Assembly: GCA_000827205.1 (NCBI GenBank)
Contig: KN832573.1
Location: forward strand, 32,726-71,151
Direction: 5' to 3'
Source of the DNA: Plicaturopsis crispa FD-325 SS-3
Lineage: Eukaryota; Basidiomycota; Agaricomycetes; Amylocorticiales; Amylocorticiaceae
DNA: 38,426 bases
Positions 1-11,500 of this stretch are shown one piece after another. Below the pieces are notes generated by a model, which saw only the letters and a list, made by a program, of their open reading frames with translations, made no database searches and was not told the DNA's origin. Each line of letters opens with the position of its first letter. The stretch's first letter is position 1. Position numbers and translations under genes: made by a program.

Positions 1-89
1 TCGCATCAGTCGCAAATACGCGATCCCTCTGCATGAGCTGTAGAAATACATTTTGTACAGTAATATATGTATTTTGGACTGATAGACCG

Positions 90-270
90 GTTATACTTTG
101 ACTTTATAACTATGCAACCTATGTAGACTATGGGAGCTATTGGAGCTATCATAGTAACTTGCCATACTTTTGATTCCAGGGCGCTTTTTCTTACAGTAGC
201 TATAGTAGCTCCTATAGCTCTTATAGCAACAAAATTGTCTATAGTAGCTATTATAAATGATCTTATCTCA
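90..270. repeat. AT-rich degenerate agctat/tagtagct repeat
   Basis: Short variants of AGCTAT and TAGTAGCT recur several times, for example around 138-152, 197-222 and 237-252. The stretch is far more AT-rich than the coding DNA after it and encodes nothing convincing. It directly precedes the truncated F-box-family copy, in the place where the 5' half of that gene should be. It may be the remnant of an insertion or a local microsatellite-like expansion. Confidence 0.5.
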
Positions 271-292
271 ACTTTGTCTATATAGACAAAGT
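271..292. repeat. 22-bp perfect palindrome
   Basis: ACTTTGTCTAT is followed immediately by its exact reverse complement, giving a perfect 22-bp palindrome with no spacer. It lies about 10 bp upstream of the point where similarity to the F-box-family paralogues begins. It could be a hairpin at a rearrangement junction or a dyad binding site. The sequence does not decide between these. Confidence 0.7.
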
Positions 293-301
293 GATTTTCC
301 T

Positions 302-1203
302 GATGTTGCCAATATGCACTGTCTTCGGGTCCTGCACCTGAACTTCTCCGCGTACTGCGAGTCGCCCTTGTGGACCCAACCGCCCATTTTTCTCTATGGC
401 GCTCCTTCCACGAACAGCGATGACCCGCTGACTCCATTCCATGTGGCCATTCCGTACCTCGAATCCCTTGCTCTATCGAATGTATACCATCCAGTCGATA
501 CAATCTTCGACCAATTGCCCAATGGTCTCACATGCCTCAAAGTATTAGCTTGCATCGACTTCGTCACGTCTGTCAGAGCGAGATACACCAACCTGTCGTG
601 GCCACTACGTTTTCCGCTCTCCGAGCGTGAGGCATTTCGTGTGGTACAGCGTACGTCGTATATGGCAGGGCTTAGCGAGCTTGCCCTTATGCTGTCTTTT
701 CTCCCCACGTCGGAGTTGGTCCGCGCCATTTCGGAGTCGTGCCCACAGCTCACGGTTCTGGAACTAGCCTACAGCGGCTATGATACTCGTCTATTTGAAA
801 ACACACCTTTTCCTTCGTTGGTAAGTCCACACGTCACACAAGCCTGGAGATTTTCGAGCCCTTGCATCTGACTTTTGGCTCCAATTCCTTTTAGGATTCA
901 CTGAGCAAAGCACTTTGTCTACTGGGCGGTCTGCGCGTACTGCGCATCTCTGTGGCGGATATAAGTGTGCTAAGTCACCCACGCTTTGTCACTGAAGAGA
1001 ACTACTGCGATTTTCTCCCTTTTCTCCAGTCGCTCGCGAACAGCATGCCGGTACTCCAAACCATCGCGCTTAGCTTTATCAGGGACTCGTGGTACATGCC
1101 TGGCCCTCGGCAACCCACGATGTGGCTGAATTTTGTGGTTGGGGTAAACAGCAGAGGCGAGGCATGGGTAAGGGAAGAAGTGGTTCGTTTTGTGGGGATA
1201 TAG
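302..1203 (+). pseudogene. 5'-truncated F-box/LRR-family copy
   Basis: Similarity to the intact paralogue at 6756-8413 begins abruptly at codon 302 (DVANMHCLRVLHL against GRMPYLRALHM) and runs to the normal C-terminus. The F-box exon and the first part of the repeat domain are absent, replaced by AT-rich DNA. One intron, 821-894 (gtaagt...ttttag), sits where the paralogues have their last intron and splices in phase from PFPSL to DSLSK. The last exon contains MWLNFVVGVNSRGEAWV, matching the MWYKFLVAVSSAGKPYV and FWYKFLVEVDRAGKPYV ends of the other copies. No frame break is seen in the remaining part, and an in-frame ATG at 314 could give a shorter protein. Loss of the F-box would remove binding to the SCF ubiquitin ligase. 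I call it a truncated pseudogene; a functional domain-only protein cannot be excluded. Confidence 0.7.
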
Positions 1204-1483
1204 TGACCGGTGACCGAGTATGTACTCGAAACTTGTTTGCAAACTGCAAACCTGTCACGACGCACGCTGCCATCGCCACAACCCACGACTGCAGTACCGG
1301 GCGTCGTGTAGTCGACCGGTCTATCGGGGTGATCGTCCAGCGCGCTGCGCAACAAGGCTGGTATCGCACGGCCGGACAGTGCACGTTGACAGCATGGCTG
1401 AACAACGAGCGTCGTCTGCACGACACAGCAAACGTCCCCGCACGACCGCAAAGTGACGGTCTTCGCACGATTGCCGCACAGGG

Positions 1484-1562
1484 CATGCCGCGGCAGCCGA
1501 CGAAATGGCCTACGTTCGTGGTGGGCGTAGCCCGCACGGGCGACATGTATGCCATGGACAGG
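1484..1562 (+). pseudogene. stray duplicate of the family's last-exon segment
   Basis: Translation of this stretch gives MPRQPTKWPTFVVGVARTGD, clearly related to PGPRQPTMWLNFVVGVNSRG in the last exon of the copy just upstream (around 1100-1165). The DNA is similar too but diverged. It sits about 280 bp after that copy's stop codon with no other family exon around it, so it is a partial tandem duplication or the end of another lost copy. The rest of 1204-1880 shows no convincing gene. Confidence 0.55.
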
Positions 1563-1880
1563 ATCAACTGTTCGCCTCACTTATGACCTCGCGAGTCGCT
1601 TCTGCACACACGTACTAGTAGGTATGCGGTATGCGGTGTGTAAGAAATGGAGGGAGATGTAGCCTACACGATCTTGTCCTGAAACGACAATTGCATGCAA
1701 TATCATGGACTTGTGAAGTGTTTCATTATGGGCTATAACGGCCCTGGTGTCCGACAGAAAAATTGGTACAGCTAACAGCATAGTTTAACATGAAGTTGCA
1801 CAATGTACAGAATGAAGGGGACAGTATCATACACAATGTTGGCAGTTTCCCCACCAGTGCACAGTAGGCACCGACACCTC

Positions 1881-3953
1881 TCAAAGCTGGCGATTGAACT
1901 CCTTCTGTGCCCAGCAAAAGTGGGCGTAGGGCACGGCACGCGTCGCATTCGACCATTTCGCGTACATGCACTGAAGCGCCGGCTGGCAGCAGCACACAAA
2001 CCTGTTAGCACAAGCAATGCACGCGACGCGGATAGGACACGCACGATGCCCATGATATCAAAGTCGCAGCCCTCCAGCCCCATCGACTGCGGGGACTGTA
2101 TGTTCGTCATCCGCGCCGGTGCCGAGTACGGGTACGTGAGCGGCACTTTCGTCAACGGGTGGTGCGTGACGAGGACGCGGTGCGCCCGCCGCCAATTAAA
2201 TATCGCGGCGCTATCGATGCGCAGCCATTCGCCCTGGCCGCCGAATTGCACGCGGAGCTCCGGGAACTTGTCCACGTCCTTGCTGAATGAGTCCAGAACA
2301 GCGTACTCCCCCGTGTCGAGGTGCACGACTCCGACTCCCTTGCTGTAGAAGAACCGGACGAACTCGTCGTCCAGAACGATCACCGAGGACCCTGCAGGCA
2401 CGGTGAGTATTATCTGGGCACGGCTCAAGAGACACAGATGACAGACCTGGATCAACTACGACGGGCCGTTCGGGGGTTGGGCTCGACAGGGTCTCTCGTG
2501 GGTCACTAGAGGTGTCCGCGTAGAGCATCCGTTTCTTGTATGGCATCCTTCCAAAAAAAGAGCCTTTCGAGGAATTAGAAAGACGCATTGCCGGCGACCA
2601 ATCCAGGGTGAGGGTCTTGGGCATGGCGCCGATGTATAAACAGGATTGGTACCTTCGAGGAGTAAGTAACCATCAGAGTGGACGCGAAAGTTTGTCCTAC
2701 CAGTTCGTTTGCAATGTATGGCGGACGTCGAAAGTCACGGATTCCTCCTCCTCGTCCTATGAAAGCTCATCATTATATATCAAGGGATTGACTACATTGA
2801 GCGACGTACTACTAGCCTGCTGTGAAAGACAGCGTCCGGGATGCTCTATCATAATGCTCTTCAGAGTATGATCGAGACAGGAGAAACGCCTCAACGCACC
2901 AGGGCATCCGTGCTTTTGGCTCTGTTGGAGATGAAATGGTCAGAGAGTACAGGGTAAGGTGAAATTCAAGGCCCCACGTGTTTATGGCAAACCCTGCGAT
3001 GCCTTGACAATGACGCTGAACTAATTCCTCGGATAGCCTGGTTACTGCTCCCATCTGCATCGAGACCCTTCTTCCAGTTTGCTCATCGTCCGCTTCGCCA
3101 AGATGAAGCTGTTCCGTGTAGTTGTCGTACTCTATGGGTGACACAGGATAGTTAGTGGATATGCCGACAAAAGGAGACAATGGATGCTTACCTGCGAAGT
3201 AGCCTGAAAAATATTCGGTGCGGTCGCTCGTGTTCAGTTTGGTCGATGTCGTAGAGGACGAGAAATAATACGCTCTTGCACCGTGAACTTGTTGCGACGA
3301 GAGTTCCGTTAGTTCCGACAGCAGCCACCTAAGGGAGTGGATGGGGGATGGTAGCCGACAAGGTTGAGCGAGAGAAGTCAGTACATACGTCTTTGTGCTT
3401 CCTGTCATTGATGCACCCTCAGAAAGCGATGCGTCAAGTCCGGAGGGTAGCGTACCAGTGTCAATATTCAAAACCATATTGACGTGCGAGCTACCAAGCT
3501 TCTGCGTGCATGCGAGTCAGGTATACAGCTCGTAGATAAAGCAGGGAGACCTGGCTTACAAATTTGCCACTCAAAGTGTGGACTGTTAGTGGGGATTATC
3601 CACGAGTCAGAACAAGTTTGATGCAGGCAGATCTGGCACATACAGGGCTGTATCGGCTCTGTGGCGTTTGGCGCTCCCGGTTGGCCTTGTTCAAGAGCTG
3701 ATTGAGTTAATGGTGCTCCGATTTCGGATTGAATGTATCGATGTGTACAAACCCGGGGCTTGTACAGGAGCGGACACCGCATCCTGGACTGTTACACGAC
3801 GGATGAGACCATGTCGTCCTGCTACGGTTTCTATCTATGCAAAATTCATTCACGGTGTCATCCGTACGACCAGCTGAGTAGAGGATGTAAGAGTCATACC
3901 TCGCTTTCTATACTGAACGGTTGGTTGAGCCTCAGAGGGATTATTAGAGACAT
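1881..3953 (-). CDS. hypothetical protein, 13 exons, about 439 aa
   Basis: I do not recognise this protein. Reading the minus strand, 13 exons join in phase: 3953-3900, 3783-3753, 3697-3644, 3582-3560, 3501-3389, 3328-3192, 3131-2993, 2921-2900, 2845-2810, 2756-2701, 2652-2447, 2391-2045 and 1982-1881. Every intron has GT-AG ends, and all but the first (116 nt) are 48-71 nt. Total coding length is 1320 nt. The first exon (MSLIIPLRLNQPF) and its long intron are the least certain part. Later pieces look strongly coding, for example SSHVNMVLNIDTGTLPSGLD, VDEEEESVTFDVRHTLQ and GVGVVHLDTGEYAVLDSF. There is no obvious signal peptide, membrane segment or catalytic motif. Two introns (3388-3329 and 3191-3132) are each exactly 60 nt and free of stops in frame, so their retention would lengthen the protein without breaking it. 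The function is unknown. Confidence 0.65.
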
Positions 3954-4149
3954 TTTTCGGAACGCGATACTGCCTTCAATGTAAGATTGGGGCCGCTACA
4001 CTGTATCGCACTTGGTTGTCAGTGTCACCGTCACGCGTCACGGACCGTATGGCGTCCGACTCGATGGATTGCACCAACGACCGCTGCACAAACCGGAAAC
4101 CCCGTCAACGAAGACTTACGCGGTGCAAGGCTTGTCATAGCAGGCCCTA

Positions 4150-4640
4150 CTAAAGAGGGAAGCCCGCCTCGTTGTTTCCGGTGTAAGCGCTGAGAACGTT
4201 CGCCACAACAAACGGCTTGCATAAGCCTAGAGCATGCAGCCTCAAAATTTCTACTGGTAGGAGGAATGGACACCACGCCTCATTTGATCGGCATGCATTC
4301 TGAGATGTCGTGTCCGCCACATGAATTTCTGGGCCGCGTGAGCTCGGTGTCTTCAGGAGTACCACATGTGCACAGCAAACGCACCTCGTTGTTCATGAGA
4401 AGTACGGGTCCAGATATGGATACTGAATTAACAGCACCTCGTTTTTTCAGGATGGACTCAGAGACGCAGCCTTCGCCGCAAAACTACACTTGCCGCGTGA
4501 GCCATGCGATCAACCGGAGAAGTAACAAAGAGAAACGCACCTATTTTTTCTCCAGTGTATACACTGTTAGACCATCCGCCACAAAAATAGGGACTCGCAT
4601 GGGAATGGACACCACGCCTCGTGTCCTGTCTGCACGCATG
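4150..4640. repeat. degenerate repeat array, period roughly 105 bp
   Basis: Several short motifs recur at irregular multiples of about 105 bp. A CGCCTCGTT-like motif appears near 4166, 4275, 4381, 4434, 4538 and 4614. A CGCCACA-like motif appears near 4203, 4314, 4471 and 4574. The 19-mer GGAATGGACACCACGCCTC is exact at 4263-4281 and 4602-4620. GCCGCGTGAG also occurs twice. The plus strand has an open frame of about 129 codons here, but its composition follows the repeats and it resembles no family I know. Confidence 0.5.
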
Positions 4641-6755
4641 CTGATTCGCAATTGAGCCTGGTGCGAAGGGCGTCAGAATCCGAAGTTGTTCATCGAAGCC
4701 CGAAACTGGAAACTCGTGCAAGTGCCCTAAACACGGGGAGCAGTGAAGCCTCACGGTGCGATGCGGCAGTGGACACCGAACACAACAACTTCTTGAATAT
4801 TCTGAGACAAGGTTTAAGTGAAATCTTGAATGAAATACGAAAGTGAGAACGCACCAAGGGACATCACCTTGACTATGTCTTTGTAGTGTAGATGAGAAGA
4901 CTTGCGCAAAGAACAAAATTCAACGTCGACGGCGGTCGCCGCAAATGATGTCGCTGCATCACTACCTTCGTAGTTTTGACCGTGGGCTGCGTTACGAATC
5001 TAATTTGGACAGGCTGCGAGGTCGAACGAGGCCATACGAAGTGTCTCTCGATTGAACAGAAGACTCATGTCCAGTATGTATAGCAGCTTTGAACAAGGAA
5101 AGTCAGCGGAGGAGCCTTGAACTTCATCAGGAAAAACTCTCGGAGATCGTAAACAATTATGAGCGATTTTGGCATTCGGAAAGCTCCTATTCGCTCGGGA
5201 GCCGATCGCAATGCTCGAAATAATTTTGAACACATTCTAACCTGCTCGCAATCCTCTCGTCACTTTCATTATTCCTTTCGACACTTACAATGCTATTCCA
5301 TCCATGTTATAAGCTCCCGTTGCCTCCGTCTGCTCGCCTTATCATCTAAGTCGTTCCCGGGCCTCTCATACGCTCTAGCCAACTGCCAGCATCGGGGCCT
5401 CACTGCGTCCTTGATATCCTTAAGCCTCAAACCGGGTGGCCGCCTGCAGAACGGCCTCGTCAACGGGAGCACCAGCGCTGGGCGTGCGGCTTTCAACTTG
5501 AATCGCGGCAACTTGGAGCCTCGATCAAAATGGTCCGTGCGCTCGACTGATCATGGCTGGTGCGTCGCCCCACGATGTCTTTTTCATCTTTTTATCCCCC
5601 ATCATCGTTGTCCGTGCTCCCCTCCGTCTGTTCGTCCCCAGTCCGCTGAGGACTTATTTCGCCCGTCATGTTGGGCATTCATTTTTGCTCTTTGCTGTCT
5701 GCAAGTGTCGCTCATGTCGCGCACGGGTTGTTATGCCCAGAGCATGGTTCATGTTTTTTTAATGCTCGGCGTGCTGCAGTCTACGAGTAGCCGCTATCCC
5801 TGGGCCTCGACGCGGACGTCACACCACATCCTCCCCTCATATGAACGTCACCTGCCTACAGCCCTGGCCCGTCCAGATTTCCCGGAGCAGGTCAAAGTTG
5901 CCCACCCTCGCTGGGTGTGCGCTGTTGTGCGCCACGGCCCACTGGCATTCGTTTGCTTTTACGGTGCGTAGCTCCTGCCGTACCGTTGTCGTTCGGTTCT
6001 CAGTTCAACCTAGGTTATCTATACGGTGTGTACACTGCACACTGCAGCTACCGGAGTCTTCAAGTTGGGGACAATGTGCGCAGGGCGTGCACGTAGGTTT
6101 TGCGAGGGTTCGTATGTGTGTTAGGCAGGCTTGCCATTTTGTATTGGTCAATATTATCTATCATTCATTCGCAAGCTTGGAGCAAACCATCTGTATGCAT
6201 TGCAATTACAAGTGCAGGGTGAACGGGCACGCTGCCCTTGACACGAGGGTATTATATTCCATTACAATCCATTGCAATCGCCGTAATGATTTCCAACTTG
6301 AAAAGTCTCGCAAGCGATTTCGACGATCGCGAGACGATCGCGAACCGTCCAGAATTCAGGCGGGCCTTCTATAATGGCTTACGACTGATTTTGAGGATTC
6401 TGGACATTGTAATCGTATTATAATCGATCGTAAGTTGATCGTGAGCTTGCAAAGTTTTTTCTGATGTTGAAGGAGGAGCGCAGTGGTTCTACTTATTGAA
6501 ACTCCGCGGCCGTCTCGACGACAAACAGCGCAGCACAGCGCTCGCTCTGCCTCAGCCCAAACTCACAGCTAGTACAGGGCTCTACAGGGCCGTTGACCGG
6601 GACCACCGTCGTTGAAACGTTGACACCATGATGACCGTGCCGTTTGCGCGCTTCACTTCCCTTTTAAGCGAAGAAATATCCACCAAGCTCATCTACGTTC
6701 CTTTCTTTCTGTACGCCCGCGCATTATATTCGTGGGGAGAGCAGTGCAGCGCTCA
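4641..6755. other. intergenic stretch without a supported gene
   Basis: No convincing gene is seen in about 2.1 kb. A plus-strand open frame of 270 codons (5159-5971) has repeat- and pyrimidine-driven composition, no recognisable motif and no splice logic. The part around 6180-6440 is AT-rich with short inverted elements, including GTCCAGAAT near 6340 and its complement ATTCTGGAC near 6397, and clustered CGATCGCGA motifs. The last few hundred bases form the upstream region of the F-box gene that starts at 6756. Confidence 0.5.
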
Positions 6756-8413
6756 ATGTTTTCTACCTTGAACGACGATGTGATTCATCTAATCCTCAAG
6801 GATATAGTGGACACCACCTTCATAACGGAGTATAGCAACTCTGAGAAGACGCCACGAAATCCTGGCCGTAACCTCTTGCCTCTCTCACTTGCATGCAAGG
6901 CTTTGAGAGAGCACTGTCTCCCCATTATCTTCCGTGACCTTTACTCGTCGCGTCGCGGCGTTGCCCCCAAGAGCCTCTGGAAATATGTTGGGTGCGTATC
7001 TCCCTATGTCTCATCTGAAGTGCCATGAAATGCTCATGGAACGAATACACATCGTAGAGTTCTTCATTTGCGGGATAGGGTCCCACGAGGAGATGAGTCT
7101 GGAGCGCAACAGCACATCGACATCGACGTGTACGTCGATATTCTACAGTCTTTCCCTGCGCTCAGGCGGCTCGCATTGAAGATCAAGTCTGCGACACTGG
7201 CCGAAGCAATCCTTCTCGCTGCAAGCTCTGTTCCTACCCTGGATGAGCTGGCTATCACAGCCACTAGATGGGAAGGCCCCCAGCTGTCTGCATTCTCCCG
7301 ATTCACGCACCTTCGAAGTCTTACACTGTCAGTCGGCCGATGGCCTCATAATACACCATACTTCTACCAAGAGGAGGAGATGTACAACGTGCATGCATAC
7401 TTGGGCCTGCTTGCCTCGCAGCTCTCTCATCTCGAAATTAGCAGCGACATATGCGCATTATCCACCCTCGCCGAGATCTCGTGGCCACATCTCATCTCAC
7501 TGGAGATGACGGGCCACAATCTACCGCGGGAGCAAATCGACGTTTCCACCGCTGTTGGCAGGATGCCCTATCTTCGAGCCCTACACATGGCCATCGCCGC
7601 ACCATGCGAGGGTCCTTGGGATCAGCCGCCTGCGTTGATCTACGGCTCACCCTCGCACAACGGGTCCTCTCCGCCTTCACTACCGACAATACTCCCATCT
7701 CTCGAGTCATTGGCCCTTTCAAATGTGTACGCAACGTCTGACACCATTCTAGACGAGCTACCCGAGAGCCTGGTCTCTTTACGAGTACTCGCATGCTATA
7801 CGGTCATAAGATCCCGTAGGCCATGGACACGTTTTCGGTGGCCTCGGCGATACTCACTGCCTGAGCCTGTCGCTTATCGCGTAGTCCACCATACGGCCCG
7901 CATGTCAGCACTCACTGAATTGGTGCTTGCTTTGGATTTTCTTCCAACACCAGAACTCGTTCGTGCGATTGCGAAATCGTGCCCACAGCTTACAATGCTG
8001 GAATTGGAATACACACGATATTACGAGGAGTTTGCCTTGCCTACTCAGTCGCCCTACCTGGTATGCAAAGCCCGACCGCTGTAGGCAGGTATCCTCCACT
8101 GACTCTCAACTTTTAGGACTCGATGCGCGACAAGCTCTCGCATCTTGAGGGCTTGCAGGAGCTCCACATTTCCGTGGCAGATTTGACCCCGACGGAGGCC
8201 ATATTCGCCAGTAGCTCTAACATCGTTCCCAGGTTTCTTCCCTTCCTCGAGTCTCTAGCGAGCAGCCTGCCTAAACTCGCGAAAATCTGGCTCACGTACA
8301 ATGTAGAGTCTCTCGTCCCTACACCCGTCTTTTGGTACAAGTTCTTAGTTGAGGTGGACCGCGCCGGAAAGCCATATGTGCGCGGCGAGGTCGTATTGGA
8401 ATTTCGTTCCTAG
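6756..8413 (+). CDS. F-box/leucine-rich-repeat-like protein (intact copy), about 511 aa
   Basis: This is the only complete member of the local family. Three exons (6756-6991, 7058-8060, 8117-8413) splice in phase across a 66-nt and a 56-nt GT-AG intron. Residues about 4-50 form an F-box-like domain (LNDDVIHLILKDI, then LLPLSLACKALREHCLPIIF), the segment that binds Skp1 in SCF ubiquitin ligases. The rest carries irregular leucine-rich units, such as FPALRRLALKI, FTHLRSLTLSV and LPSLESLALSNVY, expected to form a solenoid that would recognise substrates. The start is the ATG that places the F-box at the N-terminus, as in the paralogue at 12914-14565. Such lineage-expanded F-box proteins are common in Agaricomycetes and their targets are mostly unknown. 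The stop codon lies 142 bp from the convergent deubiquitinase stop. Confidence 0.85.
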
Positions 8414-8554
8414 TCTCCCTGCCTTGGATTGTAGTCAGTCTCCGGGTCGTCCAGAAGTTTACCAAGTCGCGGATATCGAGTACCACGGTGACCTGTGTAC
8501 AATACCCAGTTAAAGTGTACAATTGTTTTGCTTGTTATCCAACATAGCCGCAGT

Positions 8555-11500
8555 CTACACCTTCTCAAAGACATACAGGTACGCGAGGCGTTTAAGATTC
8601 CTGACGCTCTCGTCGTCTGCCTTCACCACCTTCTCGTCGTTGAACAGCACCCATCCCTCCGCCGTCCTGATATGTGCGACGTAGTGCCCGGAGTGGACCG
8701 ACGGGCCTTTGTGCGAGATGAACGCCTTCAACCGGTACTTGGCAGGCAGCGCGGACGAGCCGGGCGGGGATGTGGGTGCAGCCGCGGGCGTGGCAGACGG
8801 GACCGCTGCATCCTCGCCCGTGTCACCGGGATGATTGAAAAGCCATTCGACAGCGCGCTCCGCATCGCCACCCTAAAAAGTGCATTAGGTTAGATGCCCC
8901 TCAGCACATGAAAGATGAAGGTGGTCTCACGGTCTCTCGCAACGCCTTCCGCGCCTGCGCTGACGTGAAGCCCATATCTGCGAGCATGCGGATCTGATCG
9001 GGGGACGGTTCGAAAGATACACTAGTATTACTACTGGCAGCAAGCTCTATGGGCGCATCGATGTCTGCCATGATGCGTATGGGTAAGTAGAAACAGAGCT
9101 AATAGATCAGATGGCTGACCAGGATCCTCCATATGGGCGAAGAGCCACTCCATGGCAGCCTCGGCGTCGCCCGTGTTTCCCGTAGCTAGGAGGGCTTTTT
9201 GGCATCTGACTAAAGGGAAGCCCATCCCTTCCAGCTGTGCTAGTGCACCCGCATCGAATTGCGGCGCCGCGGGAGCATCTGGGATGATGTTAACCGACGA
9301 TGATAGCATTGATGGTCTAGAAAACATACCCGAGGCATCGGTTTCGGGTAGTGCCACCTCCCCATCCTGTAGTCCACGCCCGATGTACTTGTCGAGAATG
9401 AGGATATCGTCCTCCGGTAATACAACAGGGATGTCTGCGTACAGTAACGATGAGTTTTGATGTAGCTGGGGAAGCGGGGGTTGTAAAAATGCTCACCCAG
9501 TTTTGTAGGCACCCAGTTGACGAGCTGGAACTTCTTTGCGTGCACAACGAGTACCTCTGGAAATGTAGCGAAGCGTGTCTGCCTGTCGAAGGCATGAATA
9601 CATGGTGACGATGCATAAACAAGGCGAAGCTTACTTTTTGGCATGAACGCCTTTCGCACACGCCGGGCAATGGTATTCAAGGACTTCAGGAGACGTCAGG
9701 TTTCCAAGCAACTCCTCCAGCAGCACCTCCTCGTATGTTTTCTTGCCTGCTTCCGACTGCCGGTCCGCCGTCTCACGCGCAGGCACCGCGAGGCTAACGT
9801 TGTCCACCGAGTCGACACGGTACCGCACCCGGCCGCACTCGCTACATTCCAGGCGCTGTTCCATGCCAAACGCAAACGCCTCTGTCGGCTCCGCTTCCGC
9901 TGGGCGGCCGGCCTTCTTCGCCTGCCGCCGCAGTACGGTGACGAGCCACCCGAAGAACTCCTCCGCGTCCTGCTGTTTCATCGTCGCGAATTCCGCGTGG
10001 CCCTTTCCTACCAGTGCCTTGAACCCTCCGGGCCGTACACCTGCCTGGAACACCGGCGTCTCTGCGGCGGGCGCATAGTGTGAGGCGGGGTGGGCGTACC
10101 GGCCGGAGAGGAGGCCGTCTGCAAGTTTGAACATCTGGCACTCGACGCAGTCCGCAGGGAGCGGTTCGGTACACGCTGCCCAGTGTTGTGCAGCGGCAGA
10201 GTACCGCTTCTGGAAAGTAGGCAACGCGAACAGCGTCTGGATGACCGATGCTATGTAGCAGCTGATCAAATTGAACTGAGTATTGAAATGAGGTGAGAGC
10301 GTAGGGCCCACTATACCTATTTCCGAGATTCGCTAGGCCTGTGAGACCAGGCCCAAACACCGGCTCGAGGGCCTGGCCGTCTTCTCCAGTGAGCGAGAAA
10401 TCGTAATTTAGGTTGTGCTCGATTTGCTGGATACAATGTTAGAGAGGACAATGCACACGAGGGTGAACTCACGAGTTCTGTCATCGATTTCTCCGTCTTT
10501 GTTTGTGTGCTGACGTTGATACCGAACGTGGCCAAATGCTGCGCAAGGGCGGGATCCAGCTTCGTATCGTCGCAGACGTAGCAGTAGATGTCTGTAGTAG
10601 CCGTTTATCAGCCATGCACATACGTGTGTTGACGGTGACCAGTCCTACCTGCGCCACCCTCTGGGGTAATAGTGCCCAGCTTAACGCTGACAGGATGCCT
10701 GCTCTCCTCGAAATGTTTCAAGCCGTGTCCATTCCCGCCGACGCCGCCGTACAGCTGACGCCCGCATCCGAGGGAGCCGCATGTCAGGCATAGCCAGAGA
10801 TTCTCTTTGAGGTCGCAGGACTGACAGTGCGCGAGACCTACAGAGGGCGCGTCGTGAAAGGAGTGCAAAATACGAGTACATCCTACTGACCTGACGCCTG
10901 GATATGTGACGAGGCAAATTGCTCGAGCGTTAGAGTGTGCTCGCAGGGCACGATCTCTTCCTCCCATGCCTGCACCTCAGACTGGCGCGCCGACGAAATG
11001 CTGCGCATCGTGCCATCGATTAGCGATTGCAGCTGCAGCTGCGGGGTGTGTGTAAGCGCACATAAGACTGCGAAGGATTATTGCATACCTGCGCATCGGG
11101 AGGAAGCTCCGCGCCCTGAGCTGGATCGCACCTCCAGCATTTAACGGTGGTGACGTGCGTGTACTTGTCCTCCTCGCGATCTTCGACAATCGCGAGCTTT
11201 TTCATTTTGGCCGGAGGTTCCTCATCGCTCGGCTACACATGCGCACACGTTAGTTGCACGCGATAGATGCGTATAGAAAGGGCAATACTCACGCGTTGGG
11301 GTGAGGGTTTCAGCTTGCGCTTGACATTCAGCGTGAACGGATGTCCCGCTCGTTGGGCGTGCGTCCCGGCGTGGTGACGCTCATCGCTGAGGCATCCACC
11401 GTTGAAGCAGGTGAGGCAGACGTCGATGCCGGATGGGAGATCCTGAGGCGGGCTGATTAGCCGCCAGTCCAAGTCGATCAGATGCTATGCTCGACCTGGT

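Noticed and set aside
1002-1580. Minus-strand frame of 192 codons
   Set aside because: It runs antisense to the truncated F-box copy and its translation has no family motif; it is a shadow of GC-rich coding DNA.
5553-5762. Small plus-strand frame beginning MAGASPHDVFFIFL, like the start of the Pmp3/UPF0057 stress proteolipids
   Set aside because: After about 15 residues the similarity ends; the conserved PP, GC and PG-HA motifs are missing in this frame, and no intron of plausible length restores them. It could be a decayed copy but the evidence is too thin.
5159-5971. Plus-strand frame of 270 codons
   Set aside because: The composition is rich in Ser, Arg and Cys with no conserved motif, no hydrophobic pattern and no splice logic. 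Long frames of this kind occur by chance in GC-rich DNA.
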